From Cavia porcellus (lineage: Eukaryota; Chordata; Mammalia; Rodentia; Caviidae): a stretch of DNA of 64,000 nt. Within the stretch, counting starts at the first letter, position 1; every line of letters begins with the position of its first letter. The notes under the pieces were generated by a model, which worked only from the letters and a program-made list of their open reading frames with translations, made no database searches and was not told the DNA's origin. Of this stretch, positions 37,408 through 48,815 are shown one piece after another. Position numbers and translations under genes: made by a program. Location: contig NW_026947493.1 in the NCBI RefSeq assembly GCF_034190915.1, positions 41,472,501 to 41,536,500 on the forward strand. Direction: 5' to 3'.

Positions 37408-37582
37408 TAGTGACACCTCAGTTCATGAACACTTCCATTTGCAAAGAATTTGATTCACAAACAAAAGCATTCTGCAAACTTTTGCTTCCATTCTCAAACT
37501 CTGCATTGGGTGACCAACACAATCACAGCCATTTTCTTCAAAATTATAAAATGAATTAAGTTTGTAAACCAAGGTACCACTG
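37408..37582. mobile_element. Complete 175-bp MITE with TA duplication (Tc1/mariner superfamily)
   Basis: The left terminus tagtgacacctcagttcatg aac and the reverse complement of the right terminus (cagtggtaccttggtttaca) are imperfect inverted repeats. TA dinucleotides flank it at 37406-37407 and 37583-37584, the target duplication used by Tc1/mariner and Tigger elements. The internal part (…accaacacaatcacagccat tttcttcaaaattataaaat g) has no coding capacity. Confidence 0.8.
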
Positions 37583-37839
37583 TATTTGAACATCAAAAAA
37601 GAAGATAAAAAATATGACCTTTTTTTTTTTTTGATACCCTAACCTGGTAAATGAGCAAGTGGACTATAAAATTAAATGCCACAAGAAGAGACATTTCCCT
37701 CATTATCCTTCAGATAAAGGTACACATTTGATGAGACCAAAGGGTTCAAATCCTCTCTTAGGATTAGGATTATAATATAATCACTAAAAAATCATTGCTT
37801 GAATAGAGCTATAGGTAATTCAGTGGACAAAACAAACAC

Positions 37840-37965
37840 ACAAAGATAAATCTAGGCAACTTACAACTTAGTAAGACCTTGTGTCAAATTTAAAAATAAA
37901 AATAAGGCTAGAGACATAGCTCAGTGTAAAGGTGCTGGGTTCAATCCCCAGAACTAGAAAAGAGA
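37840..37965 (+). mobile_element. B1-dID dimeric SINE
   Basis: A B1 3' part (acaacttagtaagaccttgt gtcaaat) is followed by an A-rich linker and then a shortened ID: A-box-like tagctcagtgt at 37917-37927 and B-box-like ggttcaatccc at 37938-37948. The two boxes are closer than in a full ID because the internal segment is missing, which is the defining feature of B1-dID. This dimeric SINE is described from squirrels, dormice, beavers and some other non-muroid rodents, making it the most specific host clue in the window. Confidence 0.8.
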
Positions 37966-38594
37966 CGGAGGGCTTAGGAAAATGTTGGTCTTGAGAAATC
38001 CAGTATGTGTTTAGCTATGGAAACAAATGATTCCCTCTAGATACTTTGGAAAATGAGACAAATCTAGCTTTTATTTCACATTAAAATAGTTTACATTTAT
38101 GGTGATTCATATTTATATACCTTTTAGAGTACAGATTGCAAATTCACTCATTGTGTATTTTACCCATGCAACAGTATATGAATCAGATGGCAAAAATGTG
38201 CACTACCTAGGTTGACTTTTTGAACACTGTAGCTGAGATGCAAAATGCTTCAATATTGTGGTAAACGTTTTACAAAGGGAAGTCCCCACATCAACTTGGT
38301 TTCCATCTAGTCTGCTTATCCCAAGTCCCATGCCCTCTTCCACCCAACTGCCTCAGTACCTTTACCTTGAAACCTCTCAGCTGTATCACTGCTCATCACA
38401 ACCTGTAACTACAGTATAATCAAGTAAGCCAAACAATCCCTAACATTGTCTTCTTGCACAGGTAATCTGCATGGTGTTGTGAGAACCCATTGACTACCTA
38501 TCCACCCAGAGTGGCTGTTATCAAGTGGCAACAAGGCAAAAAATATATAGAACACAGAACACACAAAGGCATATATATTCTCATGGAGAAGTGT

Positions 38595-38815
38595 CATGGT
38601 GGTCTAGCACATGGACCCAGAGCAGAGCAGCCTACTTGGACTACAATGTTTGTGCCATAGTGCTGTGAAGATGAGGGCAAGTTACCTTCTCTGTGCACTT
38701 CCTTCCTTGTAGAGGAATGACAGCAACTACTTCAAGATGTAGAAAGAATAAACTTAATATTTATAGTGTTTGAAACAGTGTAGAGTACACTGTAAGTGGT
38801 AGACAAATGTTGAGA
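38595..38815 (+). mobile_element. MIR SINE, nearly full length
   Basis: MIR order from start to end: tggtctagcacatggacccagagcag-like head, then gggcaagttaccttctctgt gcacttcc, then aggaatgacagcaactactt, then gtttgaaacagtgtagagta c. Moderately diverged. Confidence 0.75.
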
Positions 38816-39199
38816 GAAACAGAATGACCTCAGAAAAGAAGTCTCAAGCAGGAACCAGTAAAAGGAATACAATCTGGCTACTAGAGTGTGACCAAGAACT
38901 GCTTCTTTTACTTCTTGGAGTTCCTATTTTCTCCCCTATTAATGGAGAGACTAATAGCTATCTAAATAATTATAGAGAGCCTTTAATGAAGAAGTGACAG
39001 TGTTTTGTAAAATGCTGGTTAAATTACAAACTGATTTGATAATTATCTTTTTTGCAAGAGGATGTGTGTTACACAGTCTAGTTTTAGAAGATGAAACATT
39101 AATAATCACTTCATCCCTTATCAGAAATGTCAACATCTGCCCCATCTCTAGATGTCAAAGTCCTAGGTGTGCAGATTCTTCCAGTAATTGGTAGCTCTG

Positions 39200-39390
39200 T
39201 GGTACACTGAATAAGTTACTACATTACCTTAATTAAGCCTCATGAAAATACTGTAGGTATTAGGTATAACAAAGAGTTTTTAGATGAAGAATCCTAAATT
39301 CAGAGAAGTCAAATAATTTTTCAACATCCATAATAAATAATTAGGTAGATTCAGGCAAGGTCTCTGTGATGTTGAAGGTGACATCTTTAA
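39200..39390 (+). mobile_element. MIR SINE (3' half), decayed
   Basis: The order ttaattaagcctcatgaaaa tactgtaggtatta, then tttagatgaagaatcctaaa ttcagagaagtcaaataatt, matches the MIR 3' half covering the 'tgtgaggtagg', 'gatgaggaaactgag' and 'gttaagtaacttgcc' blocks. Confidence 0.6.
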
Positions 39391-39783
39391 CCAGTCATTT
39401 CATATACTTACTGCATAAAACAGATTCTCTCTTTTCTTAGGCTATGTGGTGAATTGTTCATATTGTTTTCATAGGACTACACTATACTGGCTTTAGAAAA
39501 ACACAGTAGAGGTTAAGCCTTGTGCACCTATGAACATATCCTTGTTGCCAACCAAGTGAGTAAGAAGCAAGGTGACAAAGAGGGAAAAATAAATTTACCT
39601 CTGACCTGAGATTTCAGTCCCCTACCAAAGAGTAAGGTTGAGCATCTGCCCCTCTCAGATGACTGCTGTAAGGTTCAGTCAAGACAGCAAGGTTTACACC
39701 ACTCTGGAAACCCACAGCATACAGTTATGATTTATTCCATTGTGTTGAGATCAGAATGATCCATGGATAGCTTGCCTCTTAAG

Positions 39784-39812
39784 CAAAACAACAACAACAA
39801 CAACAACAAAAA
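39784..39812. repeat. (CAA)n microsatellite
   Basis: Nine CAA units with a poly-A end. It may be the tail of an unrecognised retroposon. Confidence 0.9.
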
Positions 39813-40208
39813 CCAGATTCAGTCAGGATATAAGCAATGAGAGAATAGCTAGACTACCTGCTGAATTCACCTGAGAAATGAGATTTTAAGGAACTCATTG
39901 ATTAGCAAGTAAGTATATAAATAACAGAAATGCGTGTAAAAGGAAGACAGAGAAGCACACAAAGAGAAGGTATCAATATTGCGTGCATGAAAATCAAGTC
40001 GGCGACACATTGGCTCCCAAGAACTCCCTGGGGAGGAGCCACTCTGCCCCAATCAGTGTACTTTGCGTCTCCCACCTACTTACTGGAGTTATCAAATATG
40101 ATAGTTATGCAGAAGGACTAGTGAACCATAAAATGCTACACAGATGTGAAAGGTTATGACTTTTAACACGACATCCCAAAGTGTGGACTTTTGGCATGGT
40201 GGTACTTG

Positions 40209-40737
40209 GAGCTGAAGGAAACTGACAATAAGAAAATCAAGAAGTCCTTTTTATCCTTCTCTTATCCTCCTTTCTCCTCTCATTTCCCTCCCAAGGCCAG
40301 TCATAGAAACTAGAACTCTCCACCCCACAAAGCAAGCCACAAGACCTAGAAATGTCAGGCTCCGACCTACTTCCTGGAAAGCAGGTCATAAAACTCTCCA
40401 TTCAGAGGCATCTGTGCCCATCTCTGGGGGAAGGAAGAGGTAATGCTACATGAAAGGCTGAGAAGAATCTGAAAAAACAGTGTTGCTAAGTTTCTCCATC
40501 AATAGACAATATCTTTTGTCCAACCGCAATGGTAATATGGCTGTCCTTTCTTCAAATCTAAGCATAAAAATAGCTTCCCCTGAGTCTTGGAGTCATCATC
40601 TCTGAAGACTCTTGTTTGTTTAAAACTTTAATAAATTTGATATGCTTTTTTCTCATAAATCTATCTTTGCTTATAGGGTGTTGGCCATCGACCTTGACTC
40701 AGTGAGGTAGAGGAATGACATTTTTTTTACTGCTACA
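40209..40737 (+). mobile_element. Solo LTR of a class I-type endogenous retrovirus (tentative)
   Basis: Several LTR landmarks occur in the right order and spacing: a purine-rich/pyrimidine-rich U3-like start, ataaaaatagcttcccctga gtc (TATA-like followed by an R-like start), aataaatttgatatgctttt as polyadenylation signal, then U5-like ctttgcttatagggtgttgg and …ccttgactcagtgagg. This matches the general layout of gammaretrovirus-like LTRs. I could not find a target duplication or exact ends, and no internal viral gene is adjacent. Confidence 0.5.
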
Positions 40738-41334
40738 GAAGTGTCCAAGTAATACGCAATGGTGTCCTCAGTGTTTCCCTTGAGGGGTCAGCACCTCTCC
40801 TCAGCCTTCCAGAAAATATCAACCACTCCTCCAGTTAGGATTCACCATTATAGATTTATCAAGCTCCTCCCAAAGCAAGCTGGGTTTCTAGAAATGACTC
40901 CAGGCGAGTTCTGTGAAGGACTGAACATATACAGAATTCTTAATAGTTTTTACCAGACTTACCAAAAAGAGCCTTGGTAACAGCTTGTTTCCTTGACAGC
41001 AAAAAAATCCACATTAAAAAAAAAAATTCTTTGTCACCTATCAAGAATTCTATGGAAATAATAGATGCCTAAAAACACAAGAAAAAATTATTTTTCCCCC
41101 ACTTTGAAGGTTTGCCTGCAAGGAGACTGACAAAGGAAAAAGAGGAGGTGGCTTCTGAAATGTGGACAGTGGATGACAAAGACCCTCAGATGCAATAGGT
41201 ACCAAGGATACAACTCAAAACCGCTTTGCCTTCACAGTCCAGGAAGTCTTAGGGCTAAACTGCAGCTTGACAATGGGAAGGTAATATTCAAAACAGACCA
41301 ACTGGGTCTCAGGCAGAGCTACCAAAGACCAGCA
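40738..41334. other. Unannotated sequence
   Basis: No gene or repeat recognised. Confidence 0.35.
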
Positions 41335-42100
41335 CTGGTTTGCAGCGGGCCTCAGGATCTGAGCGTAGAGGTCGCACCGAGCAGCCCACTACCTCGGCCT
41401 TTCCTGGCGAGGGGCCTCCCGCAAGCCTGGGTTGGGCTCTGCAGCAGCGGCAGCGTAACTGCAAAACCCTTGTGCTCCCGGGTGAGCCGGGCCCATCGAA
41501 TATTAATGAGCCATTGTTACCAAGAGCTTGGCAAGTGTGGCTGCGGTGTGAGTCTGCTCCACAGAGAGCAGAGCTAAGAGAACTGAGGGAAGATTAGGGG
41601 GATTTGGGGAGGAGGAGTCAAAAACGCAGCTTTAAAGTTCAAAAGGGTTTTTTTTTTTTTCCACGAGAAAACAGGAGGCTAGAGGATGAGTAGCAGGCAC
41701 CCTTTTTCTTCTATCTTTAATATCGGTTCCTCAAAAAGCCAGGATTAAAATTATCGACCTCTGGGACATCTTAAAAAAAAATTAAAATCTCTTTCTTCTG
41801 TGTCCTTATGTACAAGGGTAAAGACCAGCTTTCCACGTCCAAGTTGCCAGTGCTGAAGGGAGAGCGAGCAGTGGGGTGCTCAGCCGCAGCCTCTGTCCTC
41901 TGCCTGTTCCCGATTCCATAGCCCGAGGCGCTGGTTTGCATTTTTAGGACAACAGCCGGCTATCGGCAAGCAGGAGACCTCTCGTCAGGCTTCATTACTG
42001 CACACAAAATGACAGGAGCGTGCCTGTGCTCCACAACTAGGCGTATGGTGTGCGGCGAAGCCAATGCAGCTCCCTGCAGCCCCAACCTCTTCTTCAGCCC
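41335..42100. promoter_or_regulatory. Small CpG-rich islet with candidate regulatory sequence
   Basis: At 41341-41520 I count 12 CpG dinucleotides in 180 bases, against very few in most of the window. The stretch ends at an AT-core motif (gaatattaatgagccattgt). A second CpG-bearing, GC-rich patch is at about 41880-42100. Open frames across the islet (41173-41577 and 41340-41597) overlap in different frames and have no domain, so their length reflects GC content. It could be an enhancer, an alternative promoter or a decayed CpG island; no transcription start can be placed. Confidence 0.35.
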
Positions 42101-43034
42101 GCCCCCATCCTCCCACCCTCAGGCTGTCTCCACCAGCTTGCTTATAGAGATGTCCTACCTGGGACACACTGCTTCCATGGGAAGCCAGGCTGCAGCACCT
42201 TGCTTGTTTGGTCAATACATTTCCAGTACACCTAGAAAATAACTGTATTTGCAACCAGTGAAGTTCAGATCCACCTTTCTCTTCTTTCTGCTCTACTTCC
42301 TGGAGCTGAATTCCCATTGCGCTCTCTCTCTCCTTATACACAGGACTTATTTGGAAAGCATAAATATCTGGGAATATAGACCTCTCTCTACAAGGTCATT
42401 TAACACTTTTATACTCTTCCATATTATCAGGGACTAACCCCTGCCACTCAGTGTGCTTTTCTAAGCAAGAATGAATCGGTCTGCATCAGCCTGAACAAGC
42501 TAAGTTGTGGTGGTTTGTTCAGTGTAATTTTATCTTCTGGTTCAATATTTCAGAATAAGGATATGTAAGTATACAAGATTACTGAACAAATGTATTTAAG
42601 GATGTATTTTGGTAGAAAACATTAAAGTGTAGCTAGGTAGATTGAATGTGATCTTGAGGTCTCATAAATTTTTCTGAAGCGTCTAGGACTCAAAATATGT
42701 GGAAGACAACATAAGATGAATCCAACATCTGTATTTCTATGGAAAGTCACCAGATCTCTGAGGTTGTAAATTAAAAGAAAACCACAGACCACTGTGCCAA
42801 TGGGGTAGGGGAAGAAAAAGTGATTGGATCTCATAGAAGCTCCTTTCACCTGTTATATGTTAGGATATGGTAAACTATTGTAACAAAGACTCCACAGGTG
42901 GAGGTTTATATGTGATCCACATTCTAGTCCTGGGGTAAGCAGGCCAAATAGACAGAAAAGATCTGCTCCACAAAAGATTTAAGTTCCTTCTGTCTCAGGG
43001 TTTCAGGCCCTATAGAAATGGGTACAGAACTTTA
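42101..43034. other. Unannotated sequence
   Basis: No repeat or gene recognised with confidence. About 42850-43030 has the feel of an old LTR but no diagnostic block. Confidence 0.3.
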
Positions 43035-43385
43035 ATGCTGTGTTTGGCAAACTTTTACTGTAAAGGACCATGGCATAAATATTTCAGTCCTTGCAGCCCC
43101 CATACACAGCATTGATTACATTTTCTTCTTTTGTTTTGTTAATTTGTTGTTATAATTCTTTAAAATGGGAAAAACGCATGGCATCTATACAATTGGGTCA
43201 ATCCAATGGTTTTGACCTTGGGTTGAGTTTGCTAGTCTCTGCTTTGGGGCATTAGAACCACCTAGAAGGCTTTCTGAGTCCTCCAACTCTTTGATTTGGT
43301 AGGTCAGGGTTGGAACCCAAGAACTTGCATTTCTGTCAGATTCTCCTATGATGTTAGTTTGAGATTCCTGGTCTATAGTATTGCT
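43035..43385 (+). mobile_element. Two adjacent hAT-type MITE remnants
   Basis: The left part (ttggcaaacttttactgtaa aggaccatggcataaatatt tcag … tttgaccttgggttgagttt gctag) is the same family as 36640-36790. The right part (ggggcattagaaccacctag … cttgcatttctgtcagattc) matches the MER5/MER20-like 'attagaatcacctggg … catttct' arrangement. Both are old and non-coding. Confidence 0.55.
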
Positions 43386-43622
43386 TTTGCCTTTATGGTC
43401 ACAGCTGTGTCACTGGCACAAAATAAAAGAGGAAAAAAAGAGTCCATTGCAAGGGTCTTTAAGTATTCAAATTAAGATGCACCATTTTCTTCCTATTAAA
43501 CTGGCAGGTGATATTTTTAAATGTTGATATACAAAAGACCCAAGGAAAAGGTCACAATAAGTCTGTTCTAATAGAGATATAGTCGAAATCTTGTTATATT
43601 TATCAAACATTTAACAATGTAT

Positions 43623-44095
43623 TGTGGTGAACAGATTACTAGGACAGCCTCCATGACCCTGCATCCCAGTGTTTACATTTTTCTGTCATGGGCTTCTCTG
43701 AGAACTACTGGACCTGTAACTTGTGTCTAGTCAACAGAATGAATATGGAAAAAAGATACCAGAAGATAATGTCCAATGTTAGAAGTCCCACGGGACACTG
43801 AAACTTTAGGTTTATTTCTGCAATTTGAAAGCACCAAAACCTTCAAGCAAGCAAGTAAATGAGTCCTGTAACAAGGAAACAGAGTCTACCAATGTCAATG
43901 AGTTTTGAACTGGGTACTTCCTAGTACCACTTCAGATGGGACAACAATCCAAAATGACAAATGATACATTTATTTCTGTTTTACTGGGGAACCAGCTAAG
44001 TTGTTCTGCTGAGAGAATTGATAATAGAATTGTGTGGTTTTTAGCTGTTAAGTTTGAGATAATTTACTATTCAGCAGTAAATAGACACTAATTAA
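43623..44095 (+). mobile_element. MLT1-type LTR (ERVL-MaLR), nearly complete
   Basis: Begins tgtggtgaacagattactag gacagcctccatgac and proceeds through gacctgtaacttgtgtctag tcaacagaat to gtttttagctgttaagtttg agataatttactattcagca gtaaatagacactaatt. This matches MLT1 LTRs from the TGTGGT start to the 'taagtttgaggtaatttgttacgcagcaatagataactaat' end. It is a solo LTR with no internal region adjacent. Confidence 0.8.
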
Positions 44096-44169
44096 TTTGT
44101 ACTACTACCCAAAATTCTGCTTTAGCAATTTGTCTAAGAATTCACATGTCTTCAGAGGTTAGTAGGCTG

Positions 44170-44270
44170 CTATAGTAATAATAGTTGTCATTTCTTGAGC
44201 ATTTACAATGTACTATGTGGATGGTGAACATTTGTTCGTTCCGTTGTGGGTAAGTGTAGACTTTGCTCTA
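44170..44270 (+). mobile_element. MIR-like 3' fragment
   Basis: The sequence gttgtcatttcttgagcatt tacaatgtactatgtgg resembles the MIR/L2-like 'tttattgagcatttactatgtgcca' block. It is short. Confidence 0.45.
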
Positions 44271-46789
44271 AGCATATAAAATAACTGTACTTGTAGCCCT
44301 ACTAGTGTATCTCTGTATTACTCCTGATTGGTAAGACAGAGGATTATGAGCAAAGCACAAGATGATTACAGGTCACTGATCTCAAATCCATCACCTAGTT
44401 TTACTATTGCATAGAAACTCTCAAAACCTTACAGTTTACATACCAAGAAGCCACCCTCAGGCTTCCCAGAGAGCCTTTCTTTATTTGTTGTGGAGTCTAC
44501 CACAAAAATAGAAGAGGCACATACTGCACACTTTCCCCTTGAATGACTGAAAACAACAGTTGCTCTTACAGATGCATGGAAAGAGCAAAGATATTTCAGT
44601 AGGTCTGAGGACAAGCTAAAAATTACCAGCTAGCTTCTCATAGAAATTACTCATTCTGCTGGGGAACAATTGAAGGTTAGCTTTTCTCAAAATGTAGCTT
44701 GATTTGTAATCAAGGCTAATCTTGATTTAATGATCTTGGACAACACATATAAAGACTTGGACTCTATAATCCCCCCTGTAAAATAGATTTCTAATTGCTG
44801 GTCTGTAAATGTGATCTCTGAGGGTCCCATCAAGTTGAGGTATATGATCTTGAGAAGATTCTCTATCAGCTATTTTGATAGTTAAAACTTTCTAAATGGA
44901 AATCTGAGAGACATACTTCAAACATTAAATTAACAAATAAAGCTTTCAGAAAAAATCAATATGTAAACTTTGCACTTATCAAAAATTTTTCTGTAGAGGA
45001 TATTCTGTTAATTGACTCTACATACTTCTAGCATAATGCCATCACAGAATTCCATAGTTCTATGTGGCAGAGAATGTTCCCTGCCTCTCTACTTATGCTA
45101 AAATAAGAGAACCACAAGTATATTTTCTTGATAGATTGTCCACAGAGAATTACTTGGAAGGTCAATTTTATCACAGTAAGTTAGTCTAAAGATTTTCCAT
45201 TTAAGAAAATACAGTAGTGACATCTGTTCATTCTTTAACATAGACCAGCCCTTTACCCACAGTTTTTCAATATTTAAACAAACAGCCAAAACAAAGCTGT
45301 GTCTCAGCATTAACCTTTTGACCGTAAAAGTCTGCACCTGTACAATTACTAATTAACATGTGTAGTAACCAAGCTGGTAGGTAAAGGGTGACATTCACAC
45401 CCCTTAAATTGATGCAATTAGCAGCCCTTTTGTTGTCAGCCATTAACAGAGGCTCACAAGTGTAAAGTGTCACAGGTAGAGGGACAGTGGGCTATGGGTG
45501 GAGTAAAAGCCAGGAGGTTGGAAGAAAAAAATTTTAAGCAAATTAAATTGATCTGGGAAAAGAAAAAATGTTTGGAGCTAAAAAATGGCCAAAACCATGG
45601 AATGAATGGGAGTATCAGTGAATACATGTCCTTTTATTCTTTACTGTTATAACTCTTGACATTTTAAAAATTTTCCCCATCATTAAAATATGAGACCCCA
45701 CTATTAGTAAATTTAATTATGAGTATTAAAATCCAAATTAGTGTTCAAAAATGAAAAGAAGGAAGACGAGGGATTTTACTTTCTTGGAATTATACCATAT
45801 TTATTTGATACTATGCATTACAAATATCCTTGAATTTTAAAAACAAAACGCAATTATATAAGACTTCCCAAGAATACGTGACACAAAATGTATCTCTGTA
45901 CTTCTTGTTCAATTGTTTTTCTTTTCCAAAAAGCAATCACAGTCTTCCCTCTAGCTTGACAAGTGACTTCCTCATACATTCACGGTTACAATCTCATCAC
46001 CTAACAATGAAAGGAAGGTATGGCTTTCTATTAGCAGGCTCCATTTTCCATTTTAGCTTCCATACTTGGTTTTTCTATATTTTGCAGATACATTTGTTTT
46101 CTTAAATGTATGGCTTGATATTGATAATGTAAAAATATTGTTCTATCTCTACAAACTGGAGGGGTAACAACATTTATTCATAATTGAAAGAATCATAAAA
46201 TTACTATTCTAAAACAAAAATGAGATATGTTTGTGAGTGACCTGAGAGCAAGAATTGTCTTCCCCATGTACAAATTACTAAATTCTGAAACATATAAATA
46301 CCCAATAACTATTTCATATGCAATGTAATTACTGATGTCAATGAGATTTTCCTTTTCTTAGTGCCTAACAGTATACTACTTTGGTTTTTACCCATGTTTT
46401 CTGGGTGAGCATTTGTAGTGTCATTTGAATTCTCCTTTTTTCTTGAGATTAATCTTTTCCTTTGGGAATACCTATCTTTTTATTAGCATTCTATTCTTTT
46501 CAACAGTTTGTCTAATTTCATGGAATCTGTCCCCATTGCCTGATCTTTTTATTCACGGAATATCAGCTTTATCATAGTTCTCCATCTAGTTTGTACCTTT
46601 TGCCCTTCTTACTTTTTGTTTAACGCCCAGTCACATTTCCTGTATGTTCTCTTTTTAACTTACTTTTTCTGTTTCTTAGTTATTGCAAAACTTAGGGCTT
46701 AACACATTCTTTTATTTTGTTCAGGATTTTTTGGATACAAGATTTGAGAAGGGTTTGACTGCATGTTTCATCTTGATCCACATGGCCAC
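44271..46789. other. Unannotated AT-rich sequence
   Basis: No recognisable repeat or exon in about 2.5 kb. T-rich patches dominate at 46400-46700. Confidence 0.35.
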
Positions 46790-47110
46790 AGCTGGGGTAG
46801 GTGGGCAGGAGAATTCATTTCTAAGGTGGCTTCCTCATACTGATAACCTCTCACCATACTGAGTGTCTTCATCTATGGCTTTTGAACCTGTCTTGTGCTT
46901 TTCACAGCATGGTAAGTCATAGCATGATTGTATTTCTTATAGAGTGTCTGACCTCCCCAGAGTTTTCCAAAGAACACATTTCAAAAGACCCAGGTTAAAA
47001 TGCCAAGACTCCACACTTAATGCTCAAGGAAGTACCTAAGTCCAACTCAGTTCTTGGGAAAGAGAAGTCCACTTGTCTATGGAGAACTGACCACATGAGG
47101 AGGAATGGAA
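46790..47110 (-). mobile_element. Possible MLT1-type LTR, reverse orientation
   Basis: A series such as cttcacagcatggtaagtca, …cagagttttccaaagaacac and ctatggagaactgaccacat recalls antisense MLT1 LTRs ('cacagcatggcagctgg', 'ccaagagagcaag'). The resemblance is weak and the boundaries arbitrary. Confidence 0.35.
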
Positions 47111-47699
47111 CTGACAGCGAGAACACAGGCTGCTCTATGTCCCACTGTCAGTTTGAATGATTTGCTTTTCATCTTAAACTTACAAGTTACTCATATACAC
47201 ACAAGCTTGCCTAATGCCTATATTCAAGCAGAATAAGATGTCTCATCACTGTGTGAAACTATTGTGAGACCTTGGCATTCCAAAAGCCCTTAATTAGCTT
47301 CCCTATTCTCTGATACTTGTCACTAGCACTTCTCTGATGGGTACAAGTCTGGGCATCACAATTCATGTGGACTGTGAAAGAGGTATGACCAAGCATACAT
47401 GAGTATCTCTTAACCCAGAATTGTACATCCTTGTATCAATCTTTTTGTGTTTTTTCTTGCAAGTAAATAGAGTAAGGAGTGGGGAGAAGCTTGAAGTAAT
47501 CAAATGATTCCATATTTATCAGACTGGCTGATGTATCTCCTTTGCAGTCTGTATTGAAACTACTAAGAATTAAGAATTGTAGAACTGGTCACTTAATGGT
47601 CATCAAGACTACTAAAGCAATTAATTTTGATGGCACTATCATTATTTCACTTTCTATAGTTTCTCCTTCAGGCAAAGACTGTTAGCTATCTTTTAATAT

Positions 47700-48175
47700 A
47701 TATTCCACTCTTCTTATAGATTGACCAGTTATTAGTCAGAATAATGCCACCCAGAATAATTATATTTTCCAGCCATACTTGCTGTCATGTAGATGTACTA
47801 TATCCAGACAGAGAGCATATATAAATTCTGAAAAAAAAATCCTTTAAAAGGAACAACTATCTGCATTCTCTTTTGCACTGACAAATTAAAAAATGATATT
47901 TGTAACTCTTAACTGCCATCTTGGATCATGAGGCAGGAGAGGCAAAGCAATAAGATACAAGGGGCCTGACTTCCATAGGGTGATGACATTGTGTAACTTC
48001 TCTGTTCCCTGCCAGTTCTGTGCTGTGCATCAAATTTACTCACCCAGGAGAAAAACTTATTTTTATAAATATTGTGACTTGGACTTTTGTCATTTTTAAT
48101 GGCATCTAATTCTGGTACACCTCTCTCTCTGCTGTTGCTGAGGTTGGAGAATTTCATCAGGTTAAAACTACCAAC
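47700..48175 (+). mobile_element. MaLR/ERVL-type LTR remnant
   Basis: The order of blocks, attatattttccagccatac ttg, …aactgccatcttggatcatg aggcaggag, …gcaataagatacaaggggcc tgac, …aaacttatttttataaatat tgtgac, matches a common mammalian LTR that normally reads 'agccatcttggaccatgagg … aacaagatagaaggagcctgg … aaataaacttctatcttgttt'. Diverged, with ends approximate. Confidence 0.55.
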
Positions 48176-48813
48176 TTAGTTTAAACCACTCTTCCAACAC
48201 ACACAGTATGTAAGCTTGCCAAGGCTAATTAAATTTCACTAGGGCAGATCTTTATAAAAAGAATAAGTAACATATGTGTATATCACATCTGAATTTAAAT
48301 ACAGTATTTAACTGTCCTAGATTTCACAATGTATTCATAGCCATAAGAGGGGATAAGAAACCACTTTATAATCCGTTGAATCCTTGCAAATTTTGTTTAA
48401 ATGTGTTTTTAAAATGTGATTTTTTTTTCTGCTACTAGTGGTTATGATTGGGAGTTCTGTATTGTAAAATATTCCTCATTGCTCTGGAAAATGAGCCAAG
48501 ACTCAATCTGTGCCCTGGCAGGCCCTCCTGGGGGTGGAGGGTGGTACTTTGGGAAGGATACTCAGTTACAAAGCCAATGGATTCATTTTCAGAAATGGCT
48601 GCCAAACACCACTGCCTTAGTTCAGTATTCCCTATTTCTTGAAATTTATTCTCTCTTTTCCTTCCACCCAGCCTCACGTGCCCAGTCTATATCCTCCCAA
48701 TATCTGTCACAGTTAACTCTTTGATTATGCCATTGCACCGGGTGGAAACTTCTGTGGATTTTTTGTTGCCTACAGCTTGGCATACAGGGTCGCCACATTT
48801 TGTCCCATGTAAT
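48176..48813. other. Unannotated sequence
   Basis: No gene or repeat recognised. Overlapping short frames at 48416-48724 have no domain. Confidence 0.35.
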
Positions 48814-48815
48814 TA

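Noticed and set aside
37917..37948. tRNA-like A and B boxes
   Set aside because: The spacing is too short for a tRNA and the context is a B1-dID SINE, not a tRNA gene.
41173..41577. 134-codon open frame on the plus strand
   Set aside because: It lies in the GC-rich islet where stops are rarer, overlaps another long frame in a different phase, and shows no domain or splice context.
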